Below are positions 7,935-16,671 of a stretch of DNA of 64,000 bases, in pieces. The position numbers were made by a program, and so were the translations under genes. Where the stretch lies: assembly GCF_008329565.1 (NCBI RefSeq), contig NZ_NPKT01000010.1:62001-126000 (forward strand), written 5' to 3'. A model generated the notes under the pieces. It saw only the letters and a list, made by a program, of their open reading frames with translations, searched no databases and was not told the origin of the DNA. Numbering within the stretch: the stretch's first letter is position 1; the number at the start of each line of letters is the position of its first letter. This DNA is from Mycolicibacterium sp. P1-5. GTDB lineage: Bacteria > Actinomycetota > Actinomycetes > Mycobacteriales > Mycobacteriaceae.

Positions 7935-8418
7935 CGCGGACCAGATACGGCGCCATGTCTTTGGCGCGAACCGCCGATACCGCGACGACGGTGTCGGTGA
8001 CCTCGAGCATCTGGTTGTTGCCCAGGAACATCGCGACGCTCTGGGTGCCGTCCGGGCCGTAGAAGACCAGGTCGCCGGGCAGCGCCTGCTCGGCGGTTAC
8101 GTGCTGGCCGACCTTGTACATGTCACCCGAGGAGCGCGGCAGCTTGGCGCCGACGCCGGCGTAGATGTACTGGATCAGACCGGACGAGTCGAAACCGACG
8201 ACAGCCGCGCTCGGCCCTTTGCCCAGGGTGGGTCCGTTGATGTCACCGCCGGCCCATGCGTAAGGCACGCCGCGCTGGGCGAGCCCACGCTGGATCACCA
8301 CGTTGACGTATTGATCCCGGCCCACCGGGGCGGCGGTAGCTGTCGGCGCCAGCAGGCCGGGGATCGCGAACAGCATCAGCAGGCTGATCGCCAGGGCATA
8401 CAAACGTTTCTTCATCAT
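7924..8418 (-). CDS. ripD: RipD-like NlpC/P60 protein, catalytically inactive
   Basis: A signal peptide (residues 1-30, TATAA) precedes a single NlpC/P60 domain. The catalytic Cys of RipA/RipB (GFDCSG) is Ser here (GFDSSG, S78), and the catalytic His (SQHV) is also Ser (S127). M. tuberculosis RipD has the same kind of loss and binds peptidoglycan without cutting it; the surrounding wording (QALPGDLVFYGP, APYLVRV) also fits RipD. The inferred role is cell-wall binding or regulation of active Rip hydrolases in the periplasm. ATG 8418 is chosen because of an adjacent GGAAGG ribosome site; an upstream extension to 8481 has none and would bury the signal peptide. M. tuberculosis RipD has a longer C-terminal tail, absent here. 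Confidence 0.75.
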   Translation of the reverse strand: MMKKRLYALAISLLMLFAIPGLLAPTATAAPVGRDQYVNVVIQRGLAQRGVPYAWAGGDINGPTLGKGPSAAVVGFDSSGLIQYIYAGVGAKLPRSSGDMYKVGQHVTAEQALPGDLVFYGPDGTQSVAMFLGNNQMLEVTDTVVAVSAVRAKDMAPYLVRVIA

Positions 8419-8647
8419 TTCCACCTTCCGGGGCGCCTCTGAGCAAAGCTCCGTCCTCGTCACAGAGGTCACTTCTGACACTTTCTACCGCAAATAACCG
8501 ACAGGTGCTTGCTGTGGTTAGCGGCTGACCTGGGCCTTTAGCCAAACCGTGATGGAATGGTGTCCAAAGCGGTGTGCATCCTTGCCCGATTGGTTGCGAT
8601 CCCCGACCTGCGGTCAGCAACGGTGCAGAGCCAAGGGACCGGCCCGC
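8419..8647. other. Intergenic region, nothing recognised
   Basis: This gap lies upstream of the RipD-like gene and downstream of a membrane-protein gene on the same strand. Apart from the ribosome site at its left end I see no clear promoter box, repeat or small gene. Confidence 0.4.
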
Positions 8648-9427
8648 TCAGCGACGCCGGTCGCGCACCCGATAGGTCGACAGCCAAGACTTGCGGGAGT
8701 CGTCTCCGGTGAGGGCCATGCCCATCCCGCCGACCTTGACGTCGTAGGCCTCCCTGCCGGCACCGACTTCGCGGTTGGCGTGCTCTTGGGCGAGGTAATA
8801 CAACTCGTCGATCGCCGCTTCGCTGTAGGCGACGAAGGACGTCTCGCGAACGACGTCGTCACCGAGGACCATGGTGTCGGGCAGGATGCGCGAGGCGATC
8901 GCGGCCAGACCCAACAGCGCGAACGGGATGACCCAGTAGCACAGGAACGACAGGGGGGTCGCGGTGTCGAGGATGGTCGAATCCCTCTGCACGATCGGCG
9001 GGATCGCCGAAGACACCGTCATACCGGCGAAAGCGGCAATCCAAATCCAGGTCAGCAGCGACGTGATCCGGGTGAACAGCTCGCTGTTGATGATTTCGTC
9101 GGAGCGGCCGGCAGCGGCGAACTCCCGCACGAAGGGCTTGCCGGCAAGTGCGCCAACGAGGGCGATCAAGAAGATGCCCGCGTTGCTCAGCGGCTGCATC
9201 CACTGCTCCATGAATGACTGGCTCGTCACGAAGGTCAGCACTGTGAGCACGAAGAATATTGCGACAGCGCCGATTTCAAAAGTCAGGTTGGCCGACTTCC
9301 GGGTGCGGCTCATCACCAGGCCGATGACGGCGATAGCGAGAGCGACCAGCACGGCCGTCTTGAACGGGACGTTGCCGACCAGTACCCAATAGACGATCCA
9401 CGGCGCGAAGCCAACGAGAATGCCCAC
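8648..9427 (-). CDS. Multi-pass membrane protein of unknown function
   Basis: The 259-residue protein has about five hydrophobic segments in its first 175 residues and a soluble C-terminal part containing LYYLAQEHANREVGAG and DVKVGGMGMALTGDD. I do not recognise the family. GTG 9427 is proposed as the start because it is preceded by a perfect TACACT -10 box and a 6-nt spacer. The longer frame (GTG 9502) would leave 6 bp to the divergent FNT gene and has no promoter or ribosome site. Context with the FNT channel may be coincidental. Confidence 0.65.
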   Translation of the reverse strand: MGILVGFAPWIVYWVLVGNVPFKTAVLVALAIAVIGLVMSRTRKSANLTFEIGAVAIFFVLTVLTFVTSQSFMEQWMQPLSNAGIFLIALVGALAGKPFVREFAAAGRSDEIINSELFTRITSLLTWIWIAAFAGMTVSSAIPPIVQRDSTILDTATPLSFLCYWVIPFALLGLAAIASRILPDTMVLGDDVVRETSFVAYSEAAIDELYYLAQEHANREVGAGREAYDVKVGGMGMALTGDDSRKSWLSTYRVRDRRR

Positions 9428-9433
9428 GGTCGC

Positions 9434-9439
9434 AGTGTA
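9434..9439 (-). promoter_or_regulatory. -10 box TACACT deciding the start of the membrane protein
   Basis: On the minus strand TACACT is followed by GCGACC and GTG 9427. This gives a leaderless start inside the longest open frame and frees about 80 bp as a shared divergent promoter region. Confidence 0.5.
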
Positions 9440-9508
9440 TTGGTGGGCGTTGAGCAACTGCTCAGCGGCTTTCCGTGTTGAGCTCGAAGTCAGTGGGTAC
9501 ACCGCATC

Positions 9509-10336
9509 GTGAGTTCAACGAGCCAGCGCCAACTGGGCGATTCCGACAGTCCGATCGAGGACGAACTCGAAGCCGCGTTCAACCGGATGGTGGACGAGGG
9601 CAGTCAGCGTCTACATCGCGGCTGGCGTGAAGTGCTTGTCACCGGGTTCTTCGGCGGCACCGAAGTGGCGATAGGTGTGCTCGCGTACCTGTCCGTGCTG
9701 CACGAGACCCACAATCAACTGCTGGCCGGGCTGGCGTTCGCGATCGGCTTCCTGGCATTGCTGCTCGGACGCAGCGAGTTGTTCACCGAAGGCTTCCTGG
9801 TTCCCGTCACCACGGTGGCGGCCAAGCGGGCCAGCGTGAGCCAGCTGGCCAGATTGTGGAGCGGCACCCTCGTCGCCAACCTGGTCGGCGGCTGGGTGAT
9901 CATGGCGCTGATCATTGCGGCGTTCCCCAAGCTGAAGGATCAAACGATCGAGTCCGCAAAGCATTTCGTGGAGGCGCCGCTCTCAGCGCAGACCCTGGCG
10001 CTCGCGGTGCTCGGCGGCATGGCGATCACGTTGATGACGCGCATGCAGCACGGCACAGACTCGGTGCCCGGCAAGATCGCCGCTGCCGTTGCCGGGGCGT
10101 TCGTGTTGGCCGGATTGCAGCTGTTCCACTCGATATTGGACTCGCTGCTGATTTTTGGCGCGCTGTCGACCGGCGAGGCGCCCTTCGGCTACCTCGACTG
10201 GCTGGGATGGTTCTGGTACACCCTCCTCGGCAACATCGTCGGTGGACTGGTGTTGGTGACGTTGCTGCGGCTATTGCGGAGCAAGGAGCGGCTGAAGGAC
10301 GAGCGTCGCGACGCCGAGGACCCAGCGGAGGCGTGA
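9509..10336 (+). CDS. Formate/nitrite transporter (FNT) family channel
   Basis: The 275-residue protein has a charged N-terminus (1-40) and six predicted membrane helices. GFFGGTEVAIGVLAYLSV, LLGRSELFTEGFLVPV and GGMAITLMTRMQHGTDSVPGK are typical of FocA/NirC-like proteins, which form pentameric channels for small monovalent anions such as formate, nitrite or hydrosulfide. No formate or nitrite enzyme is adjacent. The start GTG 9509 lacks a ribosome site; a near-consensus TACACC box is 5 nt upstream. It runs tail-to-tail with the PucR gene. Confidence 0.85.
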   Translation: MSSTSQRQLGDSDSPIEDELEAAFNRMVDEGSQRLHRGWREVLVTGFFGGTEVAIGVLAYLSVLHETHNQLLAGLAFAIGFLALLLGRSELFTEGFLVPVTTVAAKRASVSQLARLWSGTLVANLVGGWVIMALIIAAFPKLKDQTIESAKHFVEAPLSAQTLALAVLGGMAITLMTRMQHGTDSVPGKIAAAVAGAFVLAGLQLFHSILDSLLIFGALSTGEAPFGYLDWLGWFWYTLLGNIVGGLVLVTLLRLLRSKERLKDERRDAEDPAEA

Positions 10337-10343
10337 CGCGGCG

Positions 10344-11912
10344 CTACTCCCCTGCCGCGCTGAGAATCAGCATCGCCACATGCAGGGACGTTCTGGACTC
10401 TGCGGCGTCCAGGTCGAGTCCGACGATACGTTCCAGTGCGTCCAACCGTGCGTACAGTGTCGGCCGGGACATGTGCAGCGTCCTGGCCAGCTCGGCCTTG
10501 TTGCCGCCGGCCTCCAGGAGATGCCGCAGCAGCTCGAACGCCTCGTCGCCATGCTTGGCGCGATGTGCCAACAATCCCGCCAGCTCGGTCTCGGCGAACG
10601 CCTGCACCCGGGGATCGGTCCGGATGAGCGACAGCAAGCCGCGCAACCGGACATCCGATACCCGGTGGAACGGCTTGTCCTGCATGGGCATCGACATCGC
10701 CACCTCGGCGACGTGGGCGGCCTCGCGCAAACCACCCACGGCGTCGACCAGGCGGCTGGACTCGGGCCCGAGCCCGATCGCCCATCCCCGCACCCCGTCC
10801 AGGCGGGCGACCGCGTCGCGAATCGCCGTGCACACCTGCTCGAGAGTGCCGGTGCGCTGCGGTGCCAACACGATGTCGATCTGCCCGTCGTCGCGGGTGG
10901 CCGCAAGACCGGTATGACCGGCCGCCCGCACGGTGTGCATGATCGCGTCCAGCGTGCGCACCCGCCGCTGGGCGATCGCGACCTGATCGGCGCCCGCACT
11001 CTCCCCCAGGCGTACCACCATGGGCACATAGGTCAGCGCCGGGCGCAGGCCCAGTGCATGCGCGCGGGCAGTCGCCTCAGCCTCGTCGGTAATCCGGCCG
11101 CGGCGCACGTCGTCGACAAGGCCGCTCTGTGCGCGCAGTTCCAAGGAGCTGCGGTTCTGCTCGACCATCCGATTCAAGGCCAGAGCCTGGGCCGCACGTT
11201 CCAAGGTCATCACCGCGCGCGCCTCGGCTGTGATCCGCGGCGCGATCAGCCGGCCCCACTCCTCGCGATGTGGCCCGACCGGACAGGCGGTCCACGCATC
11301 GCCGCCCGCCAACCGCGACCGCCGCTCCCAATCGGCCAGCAGGACAGCAGCAGACACGCCCCTGCCGTCGAACGCCAGCGCCTGCCGGTTGAGGTCCTCC
11401 AGCACCACCGGGGTGTCGAGCATTTCCGCTGCAGCACTGATGATCTGGTCCACTGAGGCGCGGCGCATGCTCAACGCCGTGAACGCTTCGTGCACCCGCT
11501 GCGCATACGCCACTTCGGCGTACTGGTCGGCGACAATTCTGCGGTGCACCTCTTCGGTGACATCGATGAAGCGCACCGGCCGGTGCAGCACAATTACCGG
11601 CAGCGACAGCTCAGAACCGATGGCGCGCACCGACTCCGGAAGCCGGTCGATGTGCAAGCCGAGTTCGATCACCACCCCGACGGCGCCGGCGTCGGCGAGT
11701 CCCGGCAGATATGCGTCTCGCTGGACAGGGTCGGCAAGCGCCTGCCCGGTGGTGAGCACCAATTCCCCGCCGGTCAGCAGACCGGACAGATCGGCGAGAT
11801 CGCTGACGTGTACCCAACGCACCGGGTGATCCATCGGTCCGGCGCACACCACTTCCGGCTCACCCCGGTGCATCGGCGGCAGTTCGAGGATTTCAGCGAG
11901 GGTCAACTGCAT
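10344..11912 (-). CDS. PucR-family transcriptional regulator
   Basis: The 522-residue protein has the PucR layout: an N-terminal PucR_1 domain (LTLAEILELPPM, GELVLTTGQAL), a central GGDEF-like/GAF-like region and a C-terminal helix-turn-helix (LLEAGGNKAELARTLHMSRPTLYARLDAL). Family members often control purine, GABA or other nitrogen-compound catabolism from divergent promoters. Here the target is probably the divergent dehydrogenase/aminotransferase pair. A TACACT box sits 6 nt before ATG 11912, so the transcript is probably leaderless, and its region overlaps a TTGACA on the opposite strand. Confidence 0.85.
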   Translation of the reverse strand: MQLTLAEILELPPMHRGEPEVVCAGPMDHPVRWVHVSDLADLSGLLTGGELVLTTGQALADPVQRDAYLPGLADAGAVGVVIELGLHIDRLPESVRAIGSELSLPVIVLHRPVRFIDVTEEVHRRIVADQYAEVAYAQRVHEAFTALSMRRASVDQIISAAAEMLDTPVVLEDLNRQALAFDGRGVSAAVLLADWERRSRLAGGDAWTACPVGPHREEWGRLIAPRITAEARAVMTLERAAQALALNRMVEQNRSSLELRAQSGLVDDVRRGRITDEAEATARAHALGLRPALTYVPMVVRLGESAGADQVAIAQRRVRTLDAIMHTVRAAGHTGLAATRDDGQIDIVLAPQRTGTLEQVCTAIRDAVARLDGVRGWAIGLGPESSRLVDAVGGLREAAHVAEVAMSMPMQDKPFHRVSDVRLRGLLSLIRTDPRVQAFAETELAGLLAHRAKHGDEAFELLRHLLEAGGNKAELARTLHMSRPTLYARLDALERIVGLDLDAAESRTSLHVAMLILSAAGE

Positions 11913-11941
11913 TGACAGAGTGTAATGCTCCGCCCTTATTT
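11912..11941. promoter_or_regulatory. Overlapping divergent promoters of pucR-type and mmsA-type genes
   Basis: On the minus strand TACACT (11919-11924) lies 6 nt before the regulator ATG. On the plus strand TTGACA (11912-11917) and TTATTT (11936-11941, 18-bp spacer) form a candidate promoter for the dehydrogenase. The plus -35 overlaps the regulator's first codons, so use of one promoter should affect the other. Confidence 0.45.
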
Positions 11942-11993
11942 ACTTACATCCTGTCGCCCCTCAACGACGCCAACCGCCCGCAGAATCGCAGGT

Positions 11994-13511
11994 ATGACCC
12001 TCACTGTGCCCAACACTTGCGTCCGCACTATCGCCCACTGGGCGCACGGCAAGAATTTCGCCGGCAGCAGCGACCGGACGGCCGCGGTCACCAACCCGGC
12101 CACCGGTCAGGTCACCGGCCAGGTGGCGCTGGCCGACGTCGCCGACGCCCGCGCGGTCATCGATGCCGCCGTCGCCGCGTTCCCGGCCTGGCGCGACACC
12201 TCGCTGGCCAAGCGGGTCACGGTGCTCTTCAACTTCAGGGAGCTGCTCAACGCCCGCAAGGAGGAACTGGCCGCGATCATCACCGCCGAGCACGGCAAGG
12301 TGCTCTCCGACGCCCTCGGCGAGGTCGCACGCGGTCAGGAAGTCGTCGAATTCGCCTGCGGTATACAGCATCTACTCAAGGGTGGCATGACCGAGAACGC
12401 CTCGACCAACGTCGACGTCGCCTCGATCCGCCAGCCGCTGGGCCCGGTCGCCGTCATCAGCCCGTTCAACTTCCCCGCCATGGTGCCGATGTGGTTCTTC
12501 CCCATCGCCATCGCGGCGGGAAACACCGTGGTGCTCAAGCCTTCTGAGAAGGATCCGTCAGCAGCGCTGTGGATCGCCAACCTGTGGGCCGAAGCAGGTC
12601 TGCCGGCCGGTGTCTTCAACGTCCTGCAGGGCGATAAGGTCGCGGTCGACGAGCTCCTGACCAACAAGGCCATCAAGGCGGTCTCGTTCGTCGGCTCCAC
12701 GCCGATCGCCCAGTACGTCTACTCCACGGGCACCCTGCACGGCAAGCGGGTGCAGGCCCTCGGCGGTGCCAAGAACCACGCGGTGATCCTCCCCGACGCC
12801 GACCTCGACCTCGCCGCCGACGCGATGATCAACGCGGGCTTCGGCTCGGCCGGTGAACGCTGCATGGCCGTCTCGGCCGCCGTCGCCGTCGGCCCGATCG
12901 CCGATGAGCTGGTGGCCAAGATCGCGCAGCGCGCGACGTCATTGAAGATCGGTGACGGCACGCGCAATGCCGACATGGGTCCGCTGGTGACCAAGGCGCA
13001 CCGCGACAAGGTCGCTTCCTACATCGAGGCAGGCGAGGCCGACGGCGCCACCGTCGTCGTCGACGGCCGGGGCACCCGGGTCGACGGAGATGAGGACGGC
13101 TTCTGGCTGGGCCCCACCCTGATCGACAACGTCACTCCCGAGATGAGTGTCTACACCGACGAAATCTTCGGCCCGGTGCTGTCGGTGGTAAGGGTGGACA
13201 CCTACGAAGACGCAATGGCGTTGATCAACTCCAACCCCTACGGCAATGGCACCGCGATCTTCACCAATGACGGTGGCGCGGCCCGGCGTTTCCAGAACGA
13301 GGTCGAGGTCGGCATGGTCGGCATCAACGTTCCGATCCCGGTGCCGACGGCCTATTACAGCTTCGGCGGCTGGAAGAGCTCGCTGTTCGGCGACACCCAC
13401 GCCCACGGCACCGAAGGCGTGCACTTCTTCACGCGTGGCAAAGTGGTCACCACGCGGTGGCTCGATCCCTCCCATGGCGGCATCAACCTCGGCTTCCCGC
13501 AGAACTCCTGA
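11994..13511 (+). CDS. mmsA: CoA-acylating methylmalonate-semialdehyde dehydrogenase-type enzyme
   Basis: The 505-residue aldehyde dehydrogenase shows PFNFPAMVPMWFFPIAIAAGN, KPSEKDPS, LGGAKNHAVILPDAD and the nucleophile in GSAGERCMA. These are the MmsA type, which converts methylmalonate or malonate semialdehyde to propionyl- or acetyl-CoA with NAD and CoA. ATG 11994 (MTLTVPN) is chosen over an upstream frame start because homologues begin near here. The aminotransferase starts 17 nt downstream; together they fit beta-alanine, beta-aminoisobutyrate or related amine breakdown under PucR-type control. That pathway assignment is inference. Confidence 0.88.
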   Translation: MTLTVPNTCVRTIAHWAHGKNFAGSSDRTAAVTNPATGQVTGQVALADVADARAVIDAAVAAFPAWRDTSLAKRVTVLFNFRELLNARKEELAAIITAEHGKVLSDALGEVARGQEVVEFACGIQHLLKGGMTENASTNVDVASIRQPLGPVAVISPFNFPAMVPMWFFPIAIAAGNTVVLKPSEKDPSAALWIANLWAEAGLPAGVFNVLQGDKVAVDELLTNKAIKAVSFVGSTPIAQYVYSTGTLHGKRVQALGGAKNHAVILPDADLDLAADAMINAGFGSAGERCMAVSAAVAVGPIADELVAKIAQRATSLKIGDGTRNADMGPLVTKAHRDKVASYIEAGEADGATVVVDGRGTRVDGDEDGFWLGPTLIDNVTPEMSVYTDEIFGPVLSVVRVDTYEDAMALINSNPYGNGTAIFTNDGGAARRFQNEVEVGMVGINVPIPVPTAYYSFGGWKSSLFGDTHAHGTEGVHFFTRGKVVTTRWLDPSHGGINLGFPQNS

Positions 13512-13528
13512 GCTCGAAAGAGGCATTC

Positions 13529-14914
13529 ATGACGAGTATCGATTCCCACATCCTGCCCAATGGTCAGGACCTCGACACCGCCCGCGCCGAAGCCGCACGG
13601 GCGTACGAGCTGGACCGCGCGCATGTTTTCCACTCCTGGTCGGCGCAAGCCCAGATCAAGCCGATGACGATCGTCGCGTCCGAGGGTTCCTATGTCTGGG
13701 ACGGCGATGGCAACAAGCTGCTCGACTTCTCCTCTCAGTTGGTGTTCACCAACATCGGGCATCAGCATCCGAAGGTCGTTGCCGCAATCGCCGAGCAGGC
13801 CGCGAAGCTCTGCACGATTGCGCCGCAGCACGCCAACGCTGCCCGGTCCGAGGCGGCGCGGCTGATCGCCGAGCGCACCCCCGGCGATCTCAATCGGGTG
13901 TTCTTCACCAACGCCGGCGCCGATGCCGTCGAGCACGCCGTGCGGATGGCCCGTCTGCACACCGGGCGCTACAAGGTGCTCGCCCGCTACCGCTCCTACC
14001 ACGGCGGCACCGACACCGCGGTCAACCTGACCGGCGACCCGCGGCGCTATCCGAACGACTACGCCAGCTCCGGCGTCGTGCACTTCAACGGCCCGTTCCT
14101 GTATCGCTCCTCGTTCTTCGCCGAGAGCGAGCAGCAGGAGTCCGAGCGCGCGCTGGGCTACCTGGAGCGGCTGATCCAGCATGAGGGTCCGGCTTCGATC
14201 GCCGCAATCATTCTGGAATCGGTCCCCGGCACCGCGGGCATCATGGTGCCGCCGCCCGGATACCTGGCCGGTGTGCGGGAGATCTGCGATCGCCATGGCA
14301 TCGTGTTCATCGCCGACGAGGTGATGGCCGGCTTCGGGCGGACCGGAAAGTGGTTCGCAATCCAGAACTTTGATGTGGTTCCCGACCTCATCACGTTTGC
14401 CAAGGGCGTGACGTCGGGATATGTGCCGCTCGGCGGGGTGGCCATCAATGACGCGATCTACTCGACGTTCGCCGACAGCGCCTACCCGGGCGGGCTGACC
14501 TACTCAGGGCACCCACTGGCCTGCGGTGCGGCAGTCGCAACGATCAACGCCATGGAGGACGAGGGCATGGTGGCCAATGCCGCCCGGCTCGGTGAGCAGG
14601 TGCTCGGCCCGGGTCTGCGCGAGTTGGCGGCCCGTCACCCTTCGGTGGGCGAGGTCCGGGGGCTCGGTGTGTTCTGGGCGCTCGAGTTGGTGGCCAACCA
14701 GCAGACCCGGGAACCGCTGGCGCCCTACGGCGGTTCCAGCCCCGCGATGAACGAGGTGCTGGCGGCCTGCAAGTCCGGCGGCCTGCTGCCGTTCGCCAAC
14801 TACAACCGGATCCACGCGGTGCCGGCCTGCAACATCAGCGACGCCGAGGTGGCCGAGGGTCTGGCCATTCTGGACAAGGCACTCGACGTCGCCGACGGAT
14901 ACGTGACCGGCTGA
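13529..14914 (+). CDS. Class III omega-aminotransferase
   Basis: The 461-residue PLP enzyme has FHSWSAQ near the N-terminus, a YHGGTDTAVNLTGDPRR substrate-side loop, IADEVMAGFGRTG and the PLP-lysine motif TFAKGVTSGYVPLGG. It belongs with beta-alanine/taurine/GABA:pyruvate or 2-oxoglutarate aminotransferases, which feed semialdehydes to dehydrogenases such as the preceding gene. A GAAAGAGG ribosome site supports ATG 13529. It is 17 nt after the dehydrogenase stop and clearly in the same operon. The amino donor cannot be read from the sequence. Confidence 0.88.
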   Translation: MTSIDSHILPNGQDLDTARAEAARAYELDRAHVFHSWSAQAQIKPMTIVASEGSYVWDGDGNKLLDFSSQLVFTNIGHQHPKVVAAIAEQAAKLCTIAPQHANAARSEAARLIAERTPGDLNRVFFTNAGADAVEHAVRMARLHTGRYKVLARYRSYHGGTDTAVNLTGDPRRYPNDYASSGVVHFNGPFLYRSSFFAESEQQESERALGYLERLIQHEGPASIAAIILESVPGTAGIMVPPPGYLAGVREICDRHGIVFIADEVMAGFGRTGKWFAIQNFDVVPDLITFAKGVTSGYVPLGGVAINDAIYSTFADSAYPGGLTYSGHPLACGAAVATINAMEDEGMVANAARLGEQVLGPGLRELAARHPSVGEVRGLGVFWALELVANQQTREPLAPYGGSSPAMNEVLAACKSGGLLPFANYNRIHAVPACNISDAEVAEGLAILDKALDVADGYVTG

Positions 14915-14933
14915 GAATTCCAGGCCGGGCGAC

Positions 14934-15281
14934 CTAATCAGGAGTGGTGTGCTGGGTCAGGACGAACAGCAGCAACCCCAGGCACATCAGGACGTTGATC
15001 GCGATCAGGATTGCGACGAAAACGATGGCGCCGCGCACGCAACTCCGTTGGGCCCGGGTGACTTTCGACCTGCGCTGCTCACTGCGCAGCGCAGTCGCGG
15101 TCAGCGCGAACGTCACGTCGACGATCTCGTCCTCGGTGGCCTTCTGACCCATGGCGATCTGTTGCAGACGTTCGGGCGGGATCCCGACGCCCACGCCCGC
15201 GAAGTTGCGGCTCAGCCGTTTGAGCTGACGCGGGCTAGAAGTCTGATTGGTCGGCAGCCGCGGATCGGACCAGTCGGTCAT
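14934..15281 (-). CDS. Small protein with one C-terminal membrane helix
   Basis: The 115-residue protein starts MTDWSDPRLPTNQ, has a soluble stretch (PPERLQQIAMGQKATEDEIVDVTFALTA) and one strong membrane helix (about 82-110) near the C-terminus. The family was not recognised. A TAGTGT box 9 nt before the ATG suggests a very short leader. It converges on the aminotransferase gene and stands alone. Confidence 0.6.
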   Translation of the reverse strand: MTDWSDPRLPTNQTSSPRQLKRLSRNFAGVGVGIPPERLQQIAMGQKATEDEIVDVTFALTATALRSEQRRSKVTRAQRSCVRGAIVFVAILIAINVLMCLGLLLFVLTQHTTPD

Positions 15282-15335
15282 AACTCTTTGACACTAGTGC
15301 GGCACCTCGCGCTCCGCGAGAAAACTGCGGGGCCG

Positions 15336-16520
15336 TCACAACCCCGGTTGATCTTCGATGATGCCGAGCCAGATCTGGGCCACGTCGATGGCAACCTTCT
15401 CGCTGATGAACGCGTGCTGGGTGCCGGTGTAGATGTCACGGAACGCGCGCTCGAGGCGGCTGCCCTCCCGGATTGAGGTGGTCCCCGCGGCGAGGTGTGC
15501 CCACTCGGCGGCCTCTCGTGCCACATCGGTGGCGTACACCGCAGCCACCCGCATGTCGGCGCGCAGCCTGGGGGTGAGCTCCTGGCCGGCGGCCACCGCG
15601 GACTCGGCAGTGCCGAACGCATCCAGCACCAGCAGCCGCGCCGCACGCCAGGCCGCGACGTGGTGGGCCAGGCCCTTCTGGAAGGTTGGCCGGCTGGCGA
15701 GGGAGGCCATGTCGCTCATCCGGAACTTGGTGGCCGCCAGCTCCTCGACATCGTCGAGCATGCTTTTGGCGACCCCTAGCGCCCACGACGCGTGACCGGC
15801 GGCGGTCACCGGCATCAGCCCCATCCGGGTCGCCGGCGAGCTGCCCCGAAACGGCGAACTGGAGAACAGTGCGAAGGTCCGGCTCACCGGAACGAACACG
15901 TCCTCGACGCCATAGTCGTAGGAGCCGGTTCCCTTGAGGCCCTGGACATGCCAGCCGTCCTTGAAGACCACCTCGTCGCGTGGGATCACAGCCACCTGCA
16001 TGTCGGGCAGCCCACCGGGTCCCATCACCGGCTGGCCGTCCACCATCGGGAAGAACCCGGCACAGACGTATTCGGAATGGCCGGTGCCCGACCCGAAACT
16101 CCATGAGCCGGTCAGTCGGTAGCCGCCGTCGACGGACACGCCCGAGCCGTTGGGAAAGAACTGGCCGCCCATCGTGACGCGGTTGTGGTTCGCCGTGAAC
16201 ACCTCCGCGAAGCCCTCGTTGGGCAGATAGGCCGCGGCCGCGAACGACGACGGCAAATTGGCAATCCCGACCCAGCCGAACGACCCGTCCTGCCAAGCCA
16301 TCTCGATCCACGTCTCGATCATCTCGGCGAACGACGGCTCCACGCCGCCCGCCGCGACCGGATTGAACGACGACATCAGCCCGCTGGCCCACATCTCCTC
16401 GACGACCGCGGGGGCGATGGTGCGCAGCCGTTCGGACTCACCGGCCTGCGCCACCACCAGGTCACGCATTCCACGGGCCAGCCCGAGCGGGCGACTCTCC
16501 GATTGAACTGTCGACGTCAC
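15336..16520 (-). CDS. Acyl-CoA dehydrogenase-fold flavoprotein (HsaA-like group)
   Basis: The 394-residue protein has the acyl-CoA dehydrogenase three-domain layout: helical N-domain (MWASGLMSSFNP), middle beta domain (LTGSWSFGSGTGHSEYVCAGFF, VQGLKGTGSYDYGVEDVFVP) and C-terminal helices. The GTGSYDY pattern and missing base glutamate motif resemble flavin-dependent monooxygenases of the HsaA/DszC group more than beta-oxidation dehydrogenases. GTG 16520 has a GGAACAG site; a TAGCGT box at 16553-16558 predicts a transcript starting near 16546, after the longer possible starts. No reductase partner is adjacent. Confidence 0.75.
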   Translation of the reverse strand: MTSTVQSESRPLGLARGMRDLVVAQAGESERLRTIAPAVVEEMWASGLMSSFNPVAAGGVEPSFAEMIETWIEMAWQDGSFGWVGIANLPSSFAAAAYLPNEGFAEVFTANHNRVTMGGQFFPNGSGVSVDGGYRLTGSWSFGSGTGHSEYVCAGFFPMVDGQPVMGPGGLPDMQVAVIPRDEVVFKDGWHVQGLKGTGSYDYGVEDVFVPVSRTFALFSSSPFRGSSPATRMGLMPVTAAGHASWALGVAKSMLDDVEELAATKFRMSDMASLASRPTFQKGLAHHVAAWRAARLLVLDAFGTAESAVAAGQELTPRLRADMRVAAVYATDVAREAAEWAHLAAGTTSIREGSRLERAFRDIYTGTQHAFISEKVAIDVAQIWLGIIEDQPGL

Positions 16521-16552
16521 TGTCTGTTCCGATCTGCTCGTGCGGTACATCC

Positions 16553-16558
16553 ACGCTA
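16553..16558 (-). promoter_or_regulatory. -10 box TAGCGT of the acyl-CoA dehydrogenase-like gene
   Basis: The predicted transcription start near 16546 lies inside the longer open frame, so ATG 16550 would be cut off. This supports translation from GTG 16520 with a 26-nt leader. Confidence 0.4.
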
Positions 16559-16671
16559 GTGAACAACTTCGCGCAGTGAACACTTTTGAAGAAATGTATA
16601 GCGCCGCGGCGCCCACCGGGGCAACAGTTCACGACGCGGACCACATCAACCTTCGACTGCCGCCGCGAAAG

